A stretch of DNA of 64,000 bases, from NCBI RefSeq assembly GCF_001898575.1, contig NZ_MKUD01000020.1, forward strand, positions 62,001-126,000. The letters are read 5' to 3'. This DNA comes from Spirosoma sp. 48-14 (GTDB lineage Bacteria > Bacteroidota > Bacteroidia > Cytophagales > Spirosomataceae). A model generated the notes under the pieces. That model worked only from the letters and a program-made list of their open reading frames with translations. It searched no databases and was not told where the DNA came from. Every line of letters starts with the position of its first letter. Within the stretch, counting starts at the first letter, position 1. A program made the translations under genes and the position numbers. Below are positions 43,202 to 51,119 of the stretch, piece after piece.

Positions 43202-43434
43202 AGGCGATAGGTATTTTGTTTATTAAACGGACTACTAATCTTTGTTCAGGGGAGCCGAAGTAGTATATGCAGTGATAGGTGGATGTGGCTGGTGTCAGGC
43301 TTGAGGAGTGAAGCTTACGTAGTTTCGTCTTATCAGTTAAGACGCATTTAAGATGCTTCCTTCGTCGGCATGACAAAAGCGATATACCAAAATTAAAGGC
43401 TGGGTTGTAGAGGTGATTGTGAAGAGAAACTGCC

Positions 43435-44439
43435 TTATAAAGCGTTTGCAGGTTCAGGTTTACCGGCTGAATCCCGGCCTTGCAGCCACTCACGGAACTC
43501 CTGCATGCGTACACGCGGCACGATGATTTCGTGATGGCCTGGGTTATTCAGTGTAACAATGTATTTGCCGTTTTCCCAATAGGAGTAGTGCAAAACGGCT
43601 TGTCGGTTCACAATATAATCGCGTTTGATACGGAAAAACTGGGAAGGATCCAATTCCGCTTCCAATTCATTAATGGTCTTATTGACCATATACCGTTCTT
43701 TGATCGTTTCGGCATAGTAAGCGCGTTCTTCCACCGTGAAGTAATATGCTTCGTTGACAGGGAAATCGAATTCTCCCAAATTACTCTTGCCTTTGAGATA
43801 GCTTAGGTATTTTGAAGGTATAGTAGGTTTTGGTAAGAACGTTTCGGATAGCTCCAAGTACTTCTGAGCGGCTTCTGCTGCATCGGCTTCTGCTTTCTCC
43901 TGAGCTTCTTTCCGTTGATTTAGGTAGTCTTTAAGTAACGAAATGTTTAGCGCTAAGTATCCTATAAGTAGTACAGGGAAGAGGTATTTGAAATACATCA
44001 ACCATGTGAAAGTATATAAAATGTAGCCATTTATATATTCATTGAGGGTATAACCTTGATATTGTTCTAAAAAGAATCGAACAGTCTGTGTAATAGGATT
44101 AAAAAATAAAAAAGCTATCAAGAAAACCGGAAGAAATTTTAATTCGTAACGGCCAATCGAACGCCATGAATTTTCGATTGTAGAGATATTTCTAACTCGA
44201 TGATAGAAGTTTATTAAAGAGAACGTAATATATACAGTTATTGATTCTGGAATAATGATGCTTCGAAAAAACTTGCTGATATAAGGTAATACGCCACCTT
44301 CATTAGCGACATGCTGAATTTTTATTCTATAGCCAATCGACCAAGAAACAGCCTCATAAACTATTACAATGCTAAGCATTATAAATAGGCTATTTACCGG
44401 TTTACTTAGGAAGTTCCGGGTCAGTCGAATTTCCTTCAT
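43435..44439 (-). CDS. Membrane-anchored LytTR-type transcriptional regulator
   Basis: A 334-residue protein. Four predicted membrane helices lie in residues about 15-190, followed by a short charged coiled coil (about 195-225, RKEAQEKAEADAAEAAQKYL) and a C-terminal LytTR DNA-binding domain (about 235-325: IKERYMVNKTINELEAEL, FFRIKRDYIVNRQAVLHY, IIVPRVRMQEFREWLQ). There is no receiver or kinase domain, so it would sense its signal in the membrane and bind DNA directly. LytTR proteins bind direct repeats about 21 bp apart, as found nearby. It diverges from the peptide and acyltransferase genes. Confidence 0.85.
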   Translation of the reverse strand: MKEIRLTRNFLSKPVNSLFIMLSIVIVYEAVSWSIGYRIKIQHVANEGGVLPYISKFFRSIIIPESITVYITFSLINFYHRVRNISTIENSWRSIGRYELKFLPVFLIAFLFFNPITQTVRFFLEQYQGYTLNEYINGYILYTFTWLMYFKYLFPVLLIGYLALNISLLKDYLNQRKEAQEKAEADAAEAAQKYLELSETFLPKPTIPSKYLSYLKGKSNLGEFDFPVNEAYYFTVEERAYYAETIKERYMVNKTINELEAELDPSQFFRIKRDYIVNRQAVLHYSYWENGKYIVTLNNPGHHEIIVPRVRMQEFREWLQGRDSAGKPEPANAL

Positions 44440-44543
44440 GCTGTCGCCTTAATCAAAACTCGTACTAATATAGTGGTAATATTTAACTAATTGCAACTCG
44501 TAATTGTGACTTTTTAGCGATGGATGCCCTTTGATTGAGCTGG

Positions 44544-44551
44544 TAGCTTTG
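44544..44551 (+). promoter_or_regulatory. -7 element upstream of the small peptide gene
   Basis: TAGCTTTG fits TAnnTTTG exactly; the -33 TTG is poor. Transcription would start near 44557, so the in-frame TTG 44531 cannot be the start and ATG 44603 is favoured. Confidence 0.45.
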
Positions 44552-44602
44552 TATCATCAAAAACAAGCAACTGCTTATCAATTATACAAGATACAAATCG
44601 CC

Positions 44603-44773
44603 ATGAAAAAACAATTCGCAATCAAGCCTGTCCAGATCCTCAAAACTGTTGTTAAATCTGTTAATCAGCCTGAGTCTAACACATTATCGAATAGAATACT
44701 TGCTGCTGGTGGATGCTGCGAAAACGTAACATTTGATTTCCACCGCCTTTCCAAGCCCGTTTTCTCGCTTTAA
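44603..44773 (+). CDS. Putative double-glycine leader peptide (56 residues)
   Basis: From ATG 44603 the peptide has 56 residues. A basic leader starts MKKQFAIKPVQILK, continues through a polar NQPESNTLSN stretch and ends RILAAGG. After the Gly36-Gly37 pair follows a 19-residue segment starting CCENVTFDF and ending in aromatic and basic residues (HRLSKPVFSL). This is the layout of GG-type precursors of bacteriocins and signal peptides. No peptidase-ABC exporter (C39) lies in the window, which weakens the idea. The adjacent acyltransferase-like gene starts 12 nt downstream, so the two are probably cotranscribed, and a membrane LytTR regulator diverges upstream. Confidence 0.55.
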   Translation: MKKQFAIKPVQILKTVVKSVNQPESNTLSNRILAAGGCCENVTFDFHRLSKPVFSL

Positions 44774-44785
44774 TTTCTTACCATA

Positions 44786-45898
44786 ATGCGTACTACACGT
44801 CAACTTTACAAGCAGGAGTTGGAGCGTTGTCGCGCCCACTTCGAGCAGATCGACCTGGAGAAAGAACGGGGGTATTTGATGAAATACACCACCTTTTCGG
44901 CCAATGTCGAGAACCTGCTGCCTGCCATTCCCCGTCAGGAACATGATACGTTGTTCCGCGAGCTACTGTTGCAGCAGATGTTCACCTCATTCGATCAGCA
45001 GTGCCTTACGGCTGGTGATTTGGTAAAGTTGCGTGGAGCAGATCATCTGCTCGAAAAAGAGTATAGTCCCCGGATTTACTGCACCTATCACCTCGGTTCG
45101 TACCGGATGCTGACCAGCGTGCTGTTTCGTAAGGGAGTCGATTGTGTACTGCTGGTTGGCAGTAATATGAATCGCAATCAGGGGGACGGAATGACCGAGC
45201 ACATTGAAGGGTTGCGGCAAAAACATGGCCTTACCAATGTATTTCGGGTGGTTGAGGCCGGAAGTCCTACGGCTGGGCTTACGGTACTACGGGAATTAAA
45301 AGCAGGGCGGTCGCTGATTGTGTACGTCGATGGGAGCCCCGAAACGGGTCCTAAACCCGGTGAAGAATCCCAATTTCTTTCTGTTCGCTTTGGGCATCGT
45401 CGGATGCTCACCCGGAAAGGAGTTGGTTACCTGTCGCACGCTGCGGGCGTACCAATCGTACCCGTCGTCAGCTATCGTCGGTCCGATATGGCCAATGTGC
45501 TGCATTGCCTGAAGTCGATCAAGCCGATTCCACAAAGTGATCGAGAGCTATACTGCCAGGAGGCCATGCAACAATTGTACGATGCGTTCTGGCCATTTTT
45601 GAAGCAGTATCCAGGCCAATGGGAAGGCTGGAACTATGTGCATCTATTTTTAGAACCAGAAAAAGCGAAGAAGACGTATATGGGTTACCGGAAGCAGGTC
45701 GCTTTCAATGAAAACCGCTATACGCTATGCGATCTGGAAGAGGCCCCTATTCTGTTCGACCGCCGATTGTATCAGACCTATGAGATTACGGAAGATTTAC
45801 GGGACTTGCTCCTGAATCTTTCTGAGGTAGAGTCAGTTGAGGAACTCTTAGGTCGGGAGATGTTTAGTGAATTAATGGAAATGGAAGTACTGTATTAA
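44786..45898 (+). CDS. LpxL/HtrB-like acyltransferase-superfamily protein (tentative)
   Basis: A 370-residue soluble-looking protein. Its middle part resembles lysophospholipid/lipid A acyltransferases: YHLGSYRMLTSVL at the position of the catalytic H-x4-D/E, LIVYVDGSPETG, then GVGYLSHAAGVPIVPVVSYRR. The acidic partner of the catalytic His appears to be Arg, so activity or the reaction may differ. The N-terminal 80 residues and the C-terminus (about 290-370, ending in acidic helices) are not part of that fold. It follows the putative GG peptide by 12 nt; peptide acylation would be an attractive role but is only inference. Confidence 0.55.
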   Translation: MRTTRQLYKQELERCRAHFEQIDLEKERGYLMKYTTFSANVENLLPAIPRQEHDTLFRELLLQQMFTSFDQQCLTAGDLVKLRGADHLLEKEYSPRIYCTYHLGSYRMLTSVLFRKGVDCVLLVGSNMNRNQGDGMTEHIEGLRQKHGLTNVFRVVEAGSPTAGLTVLRELKAGRSLIVYVDGSPETGPKPGEESQFLSVRFGHRRMLTRKGVGYLSHAAGVPIVPVVSYRRSDMANVLHCLKSIKPIPQSDRELYCQEAMQQLYDAFWPFLKQYPGQWEGWNYVHLFLEPEKAKKTYMGYRKQVAFNENRYTLCDLEEAPILFDRRLYQTYEITEDLRDLLLNLSEVESVEELLGREMFSELMEMEVLY

Positions 45899-45922
45899 GT
45901 CGCTTCTACCATCAACTATAAA

Positions 45923-45961
45923 CGCCGAGGGATTACCAGATAGTCTGGTAATCCCTCGGCG
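45923..45961. terminator. Bidirectional terminator between the acyltransferase-like gene and rng
   Basis: Perfect 18-bp arms (45923-45940 and 45944-45961, starting CGCCGAGGG) with a 3-nt loop, between convergent genes. Confidence 0.85.
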
Positions 45962-45976
45962 GTATTCTGATAAAAC

Positions 45977-45994
45977 GTAGTAAAATTTTACTAC
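45977..45994. repeat. 18-bp perfect palindrome after rng
   Basis: GTAGTAAAATTTTACTAC is a complete palindrome, followed on the plus strand by ATTTTT. It lies 4 nt beyond the rng stop codon. It may be a second termination signal or a binding site. Confidence 0.6.
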
Positions 45995-45998
45995 ATTT

Positions 45999-47561
45999 TT
46001 AAGCATTATTACTGAGTTCGATTTCTTCTCCCTGCTTGTTAAAGAACTTAAAGTTAACAATTCCTAACGAACTGTCCTTAATTACTTTAACCCATGTTTT
46101 ATATTTCATATACCATTGCACTTGTTTGGAGTAAATACCCTTAGTGTAATAAGCATATAAAAGTGGGTTCAAAGAAATCGAAATGCCCCGTTCATTTTGC
46201 TTGGTCAGAATATAATCGAGATTGTTTTCGATTACATCCGTCACTAACACGCTAGCCTGAATGGTCCCTGTACCACCACAGGTTGGGCACACTTCCCGCG
46301 TCACAATATTCATTTCAGGCCGAACACGCTGACGGGTAATCTGCATCAGCCCGAATTTGGTAAGTGGCAGAATCGTAAACTTCGAGCGCTCGGGTTTCAT
46401 TTCGTCGCGCATGATATCCTGCAGAAGTTTTTTGTTTTCTGCCTTCTTCATGTCGATGAAGTCAATGACAATAATGCCACCCATGTCGCGCAGCCGAAGC
46501 TGCCGGGCAATTTCCTTGGCTGCCTCCCGATTCACACTAATAGCGGTGGCCTCCTGGTCTTCTTCGGAGTTCGACTTGTTGCCGCTGTTAACATCAATCA
46601 CGTGGAGCGCTTCGGTATGCTCAATAATCAGGTAGCCACCACCTGGCAAGCTCACCGATCGGCCAAACAGCGATTTAAGCTGTTTTTCCAATCCTAATGC
46701 CTCAAAAATTTTCGTTTTGCCTGTATAGAGCTTAACGATTTTTTCTTTCTCGGGAGCTATGGTGTGAATATAGTCTCTGATTTCGTCGTACGATTCACGC
46801 GTATCGACAGTAATACTTTCGAACGATTCGTTGAGCATATCCCGCAGAATCGACGAAGCCCGGTTCATTTCGCCCAGAACCCGATCGCGCGGTTTAGCTT
46901 CGCTCAGTGACTTAATGGCCTGATCCCACTTGGCTAATGAGTTCTGTAGGTCGCGGTCAAGTTCCTCTACGTCTTTGTCCTGAGCTACCGTTCGAACAAT
47001 AACGCCGAAATTTTGCGGTTTTAATGACGACATGAGCCGCATCAGCCGCGACCGTTCGGCACGGTCGGTAATCTTTTTGGAAAGGTTTACGCCATCTGAG
47101 AATGGCACCAGCACTAAATAGCGGCCAGCAATTGAGATATCGCAGGAAAGGCGTGGACCTTTGGTTGAGATAGGTTCTTTAACTACCTGAACCAGGATGG
47201 GAGCGTTTTTCGTCAGTACCTTATCGATTTTCCCAATTTTCTCGATAGGTGGCTCAAGCTTCATACCACTGAGCCGCCCGGTTGTGACGCGCTTGGCGAT
47301 TACATCTTTGACCAGTTTGTTGAGCGAATTAACATTCGGCCCCAGATCCTGATAGTGCAGGAAACCATCTTTTTCGTGACCAACGTCGACAAAGGCCGCG
47401 TTGAGACCGGAAGATAATTTCTTGACTGTTCCTAAGTAAAGATCGCCAACGGTGAAGCTGCTGTCTAACTCTTCTTCGTGATACTCCAGCAGTCTCTTGT
47501 TTTGCAAGAGCGCAATCCGATCACCTTTCTGAGTAGAACTGATAACTAATTCATTACTCAC
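45999..47561 (-). CDS. rng: Ribonuclease G
   Basis: Endoribonuclease of the RNase E/G family that matures 16S rRNA and cleaves mRNA. An N-terminal S1 domain (about 38-120, with GDLYLGTVKKL and AAFVDVGHEKDGFLH) is followed by the catalytic domain with the two metal Asp in VIDVNSG and IVIDFIDM, and the zinc-link CPTCGGTG near 425. The C-terminus is the small domain only, so it is G-like rather than a full RNase E. Length 520. The start is GTG 47561. A terminator-like hairpin lies 32 nt upstream of the start codon. Confidence 0.94.
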   Translation of the reverse strand: MSNELVISSTQKGDRIALLQNKRLLEYHEEELDSSFTVGDLYLGTVKKLSSGLNAAFVDVGHEKDGFLHYQDLGPNVNSLNKLVKDVIAKRVTTGRLSGMKLEPPIEKIGKIDKVLTKNAPILVQVVKEPISTKGPRLSCDISIAGRYLVLVPFSDGVNLSKKITDRAERSRLMRLMSSLKPQNFGVIVRTVAQDKDVEELDRDLQNSLAKWDQAIKSLSEAKPRDRVLGEMNRASSILRDMLNESFESITVDTRESYDEIRDYIHTIAPEKEKIVKLYTGKTKIFEALGLEKQLKSLFGRSVSLPGGGYLIIEHTEALHVIDVNSGNKSNSEEDQEATAISVNREAAKEIARQLRLRDMGGIIVIDFIDMKKAENKKLLQDIMRDEMKPERSKFTILPLTKFGLMQITRQRVRPEMNIVTREVCPTCGGTGTIQASVLVTDVIENNLDYILTKQNERGISISLNPLLYAYYTKGIYSKQVQWYMKYKTWVKVIKDSSLGIVNFKFFNKQGEEIELSNNA

Positions 47562-47593
47562 AAGATGAATACACGGTTAGAAAATGGCTGAGT

Positions 47594-47643
47594 AAAAAAA
47601 TAGAAGCCACGTTCGGGCTTTACAGACCGGCCGAGGCTTCTAT
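47594..47643 (-). terminator. Terminator-like hairpin just upstream of rng
   Basis: A 9-bp stem (47600-47608 and 47635-47643, TAGAAGCC/GGCTTCTA) with a second inner TCGG/CCGA pairing. On the minus strand it is followed by seven T (47600-47594). It lies between the COX24-type gene and rng in the direction of rng transcription, only 32 nt before the GTG, so it may attenuate rng. Confidence 0.65.
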
Positions 47644-47657
47644 AAAATAAGTTTTAT

Positions 47658-47744
47658 GTTTACGGTTTACCGGTTACGGTTGGCCAATGCGACTATAGAT
47701 TATAGCGTCAGCCAACCGTAGACTGTAAACCGTAAACCGTAAAC
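47658..47744. repeat. Heptad-repeat inverted repeat with unequal arms
   Basis: The left arm (47658-47684) is GTTTACG-type 7-nt units. The right arm (47711-47744) contains one unit more (three GTAAACC-type copies). Ends GTTTACGGTTTAC and GGTTGGC pair perfectly. It starts 7 nt beyond the COX24-type stop codon. Confidence 0.8.
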
Positions 47745-47750
47745 TATAAC

Positions 47751-47840
47751 CTATTTTTTCTTATGCCGATTCTTTCTAAGCCGCTTCTTCCGTTTGTGAG
47801 TAGCAATCTTGTGCCGTTTCCGTTTCTTACCGCAAGGCAT
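47751..47840 (-). CDS. AURKAIP1/COX24-domain protein, 29 residues, probable ribosome-associated peptide
   Basis: ATG 47840 to TAG 47751 encodes 29 residues starting MPCGKKRKRHK and ending RHKKK, with 18 or more Lys/Arg/His. This matches the very short, extremely basic AURKAIP1/COX24-domain proteins that are conserved in Bacteroidota. Relatives are the mitochondrial small-subunit protein mS38 and mycobacterial bS22, so a place on the 30S subunit is likely. It is easily missed because of its size. It lies upstream of rng on the same strand, and rRNA processing by RNase G would fit that context. Confidence 0.85.
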   Translation of the reverse strand: MPCGKKRKRHKIATHKRKKRLRKNRHKKK

Positions 47841-47908
47841 AATCGATAAATGTTTTTAATGGTTGAAAATTCGTGTCGGCCAAACCACTCGGTTTAGCCC
47901 TTAAAATC

Positions 47909-48002
47909 AATGTATAATGAAAAATGAATAATGTAGAATGTGTTGATCGGGAGTATGTATCCTGATCCATTTACACTGTTCATTGTACATTCTTTATTTT
48001 AG
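47909..48002. repeat. Heptad-repeat inverted repeat with an inner hairpin
   Basis: The left arm (47909-47942) is five AATGNNN units, the same word as at 4537 and 56671. The right arm (47968-48002) carries the complementary units, pairing out of register. Between them GATCGGGA and TCCTGATC form an inner stem. The right arm overlaps the last codons of the TPR gene. Confidence 0.65.
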
Positions 48003-48848
48003 CCGTTCCTCATATTCCTGAACAGCCGCCAGAATCTGCGGGTCTTTCTCCTGCTTCTTCACTTGCGCCAGAACTTGTCTGGCTTCAGCCTTCTGACCCG
48101 CTTCGGCTAAACTTACACCTAAATAAAACTGCGCTTTCCGACTGGCTGGATTTGTAGCCAGAATTTGTCGGAACCGTTCAATGGCCCGCTCATACTGATT
48201 CGACCGCATGGCCAGTAAACCTAAATTAAACAGAGCCAGTTCATTCGTTGGGTCCTGTTTGATAACCTCCCGCAGTAGCATAATCCCCTGCATGGGGGTG
48301 TCGGTATTGACATAAGTCATAGCCATATTCGCTTTTGCCGACAGTAAATTTGGGTTTTTGGCGAGTGCCTGCCCGTAATACTCACGGGTTTTCTGCCCCA
48401 GAAGCGCTGTTTTCTTTTCATCAACGGCAAAACTGTAGGCTTCGAAAAACGCATCGCCAGCTCGTAGCAGATTACGCTCATTAGGCACTGATTTGACCAG
48501 TTCTTCAGCATAATAGGCCGCACTATCGTAGCGGGTAACTTCATGCAAAAGGGTAATCAGTTTTTCGGCAATAGCTTCTTTCTGGGTAGAATTAGCTTTG
48601 GTAAATTCTGTCTCCAGCGTAGTTAGCCGTTTTTGCTGCTCGGTCGATAATGGTTTTTCATGTACAGATGCACCATTACCCGATGCCGTACGTGATTCGG
48701 TCTTCGACGGATTGGTAGCAGGAGCCTGCATGGCACGACCACCAAGCTGCTTGTTATCATTTCGTACGACAACCTTCGGTAAGGAGTACAATCCTACCGT
48801 GAGGGCCGAAGCCAATACGATAACAAGCAGCACGGATTTATTCATCAT
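47994..48848 (-). CDS. Membrane-anchored TPR protein
   Basis: A 284-residue protein with one N-terminal membrane helix (about 5-24), a Ser/Thr/Ala-rich linker to about 65, and tetratricopeptide repeats over about 75-280. Clear repeats include AKANMAMTYVNTDTPMQGIMLLREVIKQDP and ALFNLGLLAMRSNQYERAIERFRQILATNP. It probably serves as an extracytoplasmic scaffold. Its position between the HU and COX24-type/rng genes suggests cotranscription with HU. Two consecutive ATGs at 48848 and 48845 are possible starts. The function is not known. Confidence 0.8.
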   Translation of the reverse strand: MMNKSVLLVIVLASALTVGLYSLPKVVVRNDNKQLGGRAMQAPATNPSKTESRTASGNGASVHEKPLSTEQQKRLTTLETEFTKANSTQKEAIAEKLITLLHEVTRYDSAAYYAEELVKSVPNERNLLRAGDAFFEAYSFAVDEKKTALLGQKTREYYGQALAKNPNLLSAKANMAMTYVNTDTPMQGIMLLREVIKQDPTNELALFNLGLLAMRSNQYERAIERFRQILATNPASRKAQFYLGVSLAEAGQKAEARQVLAQVKKQEKDPQILAAVQEYEERLK

Positions 48849-48915
48849 GGATGGTCGTCACGGGCAAATGTCTGTACTGGCTTAGCCAGCCCTTCTGCCG
48901 TCGGAGCTACGTCGA

Positions 48916-49218
48916 TTACTCAGCGGTTACTTTAGCTTTCTCGCTGGTTTTTACTTGTTCAACAAAAACCTTGGCAGGTTTGAAGCTAGGAATAAAGTGC
49001 TCATCAATTACCATAGCGGTATTTTTCGAGATATTCCGGGCTACCTTCTTAGCGCGCTTCTTATTGATGAAGCTGCCGAACCCTCTTACATAAATGTTCT
49101 CTCCCTCGGCCAATGAGTCCTTAACTACTGAAAAGAAGGTTTCCAATGTGTTTGTTACTTCTGCCTTATCAATGCCAGTCTTATCGGCGATCTCGGCAAT
49201 TACATCTGCTTTCGTCAC
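48916..49218 (-). CDS. HU/IHF family DNA-binding protein
   Basis: A 100-residue nucleoid protein: MTKADVIAEIADKTGIDKAEVTNTLETFF helices, then the DNA-binding arm region with GFGSFINKKRAKKVARNISKNTAMVIDEHFIPSFKPAK. A polar C-terminal tail (about 10 residues) is added. It bends DNA as a dimer. It is separated from the divergent mutY by 140 nt containing its -7 element. Confidence 0.93.
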   Translation of the reverse strand: MTKADVIAEIADKTGIDKAEVTNTLETFFSVVKDSLAEGENIYVRGFGSFINKKRAKKVARNISKNTAMVIDEHFIPSFKPAKVFVEQVKTSEKAKVTAE

Positions 49219-49279
49219 GACTTCTTAAACTTTAACGTTTTCTGTGTTGTTGAAAATTCGGGTCTCAAAAATGGGAGCA

Positions 49280-49287
49280 CAAAGGTA
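49280..49287 (-). promoter_or_regulatory. -7 element of the HU gene promoter
   Basis: TACCTTTG on the minus strand fits TAnnTTTG; leader about 55 nt. The -33 region is A/T-rich without a clean TTG. Confidence 0.45.
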
Positions 49288-49358
49288 GGGCTTTCCTCTA
49301 AATTTAAAAAGTCCGGTCTTCCATTTTTCCTCCTAACGTTCTATTTTTCTGTTTTATT

Positions 49359-50477
49359 TTGGATTGGCAATCAGACATTAACAAAACCGAAGTCACCTTC
49401 GCGCCCGTATTGGAGAGGTGGTATGAGGTTCATAAACGTGACCTGCCGTGGCGGCACACCCGTGATCCGTATCGTATCTGGTTATCGGAAATAATCCTTC
49501 AGCAAACCCGCGTTGCACAGGGAAAACCCTACTACGAACGCTTTGTAGAAGCTTATCCAACGATAGCTGATATGGCTCGGGCCGACGAGCGTGAACTGCT
49601 TCGGCTCTGGCAGGGCCTAGGTTATTATTCCCGTGCCCGCAACTTGCATCAGACTGCTCGTTATGTAACTCTTCAATTGAATGGAAAGTTTCCGTCTACT
49701 TATCACGAGCTTCTGAAAATGAAGGGTATAGGCGTTTATACGGCAGCCGCTGTAGCCTCCTTTGCGTTTGGCGAGCGGGTGCCAGTGGTAGATGGGAATG
49801 TATATCGGGTGTTGGCTCGTGTATTTGGCATTGCCGATGATATTACAACAACGGTAGCTAAAAAAACATTTGCCACGTTGGCTAACCGACTGATTCAGTC
49901 GGCTACTGATCCGGCTACTTATAATCAGGCTATTATGGAGTTTGGTGCTATTCATTGTACCCCCATAGCGCCGGATTGCTTGCTTTGTCCGCTCCAGCAG
50001 AGCTGTATAGCCTATCAGACAGGTCGTCAACATCTGTTGCCGGTAAAAGCGAAGAAAGCACCTGTGCGGGAACGATTCTTTTCGTACCTGGTTTTTCGGC
50101 ACAATGGGCAACTTGCCATGCGGGAGCGAACGGCTCGCGACGTTTGGCAGAATCTCTATGACTTTTACCTATGCGAAACCAGCGAATCGCTTTCTCTAAG
50201 TATTTTAGCGGATGATCTGGAATCTTTCTGGTTACAATTGTCGTTACCTGAACCAATCCTTGCCGCTGTAAGGAAAGGAACTTTGATTGGTTCACCCAGT
50301 GAGGTCACACAATTATTGTCGCATCAGCGAATACGTGCCCAGTTTTACCTGATTGATTTGCCAGAAGATGCTATTTCCCTTTTAACCAATGATTTACACT
50401 GGTTTAATGAGGAACAGGTAAGTATACTGCCTAAGCCTGTATTGATTACAAACTATTTGAAAGATCTGTTTGGATAA
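49359..50477 (+). CDS. mutY: A/G-specific adenine glycosylase
   Basis: Removes adenine paired with 8-oxoguanine. The HhH-GPD core has WLSEIILQQTRVAQG with the catalytic Glu, GLGYYSRARNLH, LKMKGIGVYTAAAVASFAFG (HhH), and VPVVDGNVYRVLARVFG with the catalytic Asp. The iron-sulfur loop CTPIAPDCLLCPLQQSC has the expected C-x6-C-x2-C-x5-C spacing. The C-terminal NUDIX-like MutT domain (about 225-370) recognises oxoG. Length 372. The only upstream start is TTG 49359. ssb and gldE follow, the usual order in this phylum. Confidence 0.94.
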   Translation: MDWQSDINKTEVTFAPVLERWYEVHKRDLPWRHTRDPYRIWLSEIILQQTRVAQGKPYYERFVEAYPTIADMARADERELLRLWQGLGYYSRARNLHQTARYVTLQLNGKFPSTYHELLKMKGIGVYTAAAVASFAFGERVPVVDGNVYRVLARVFGIADDITTTVAKKTFATLANRLIQSATDPATYNQAIMEFGAIHCTPIAPDCLLCPLQQSCIAYQTGRQHLLPVKAKKAPVRERFFSYLVFRHNGQLAMRERTARDVWQNLYDFYLCETSESLSLSILADDLESFWLQLSLPEPILAAVRKGTLIGSPSEVTQLLSHQRIRAQFYLIDLPEDAISLLTNDLHWFNEEQVSILPKPVLITNYLKDLFG

Positions 50478-50500
50478 GTCGGTATAATTGGGTATCTTTA
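50470..50500 (+). promoter_or_regulatory. Candidate ssb promoter (TTG-N20-TATCTTTA)
   Basis: TTG 50470-50472, a 20-nt spacer and TATCTTTA 50493-50500, one mismatch from the consensus, 52 nt before ssb. Confidence 0.45.
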
Positions 50501-50552
50501 ATCTTCTTTAACGCCACATAAGTTAATTCGTAACACCAACAATACAAACAGC

Positions 50553-51077
50553 ATGGCCAGTCTTAATAAGATGATAATAATCGGTAACCTGGGTGCCGAT
50601 CCTGAAGTGCGGTACCTGGATGGCGGAGCCGTGGTAGCTACCTTCAACGTCGCCACTACCGAGAAATTCACCAACCGAAATGGGGAAAAAGTAGAGCAGA
50701 CAGAGTGGTTTCGGATTGAATTATGGAATGAACAGGCCAAAGTGGCTGAAAAATATTTAAAGAAAGGAAATTCAGTTTATGTAGAAGGGCGGCTGCGAAC
50801 AGAAGCCTGGACGGACAAAGAAGGAAAAGAACGGACATCGCTGCGTGTTCGGGCCAATACCATGCAGTTGCTGGGTAGCCCTAATAGTGATCGGCCGGAT
50901 GAAGTGCCTTATGAAGCGCCCCGTCAACAGGCCGCACCAGCTCAGTCCACGAATGCCCCTCGCCCGCAGGCTGCGCCAGCGCCCCGTCAGCAGCCCACCG
51001 GAACACCAGACCGCCGACGAGAGCCGGAGCCTGTGCCTTTTGAGAGCAACAGTGGTGATGATGACCTTCCTTTCTAA
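50553..51077 (+). CDS. ssb: Single-stranded DNA-binding protein
   Basis: OB-fold protein that coats single-stranded DNA in replication and repair. N-terminal OB domain to about residue 110 (NKMIIIGNLGADPEVRYL, VEQTEWFRIELW, LKKGNSVYVEGRLRTEAW), then a Pro/Gln/Ala-rich linker and the acidic tip DDDLPF that binds partner proteins. Length 174. Lies between mutY and gldE in the same direction. Confidence 0.96.
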   Translation: MASLNKMIIIGNLGADPEVRYLDGGAVVATFNVATTEKFTNRNGEKVEQTEWFRIELWNEQAKVAEKYLKKGNSVYVEGRLRTEAWTDKEGKERTSLRVRANTMQLLGSPNSDRPDEVPYEAPRQQAAPAQSTNAPRPQAAPAPRQQPTGTPDRRREPEPVPFESNSGDDDLPF

Positions 51078-51119
51078 TCATCGCACAGACGCTCTATTGT
51101 TGAACGAGAACTGATATAC

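Larger units (their letters stand above)
42403..43434. other. AT-rich stretch of about 1 kb without a convincing gene
   Basis: No frame longer than about 30 codons looks coding. Apart from the two repeat groups at 42982-43033 and 43175-43201 I see no recognisable element. Composition is clearly AT-richer than the flanks. A 32-codon frame at 42935-43033 starting MLKVVCIDPETN resembles the beginning of a receiver domain but contains the repeats, so I do not call it. Confidence 0.6.
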
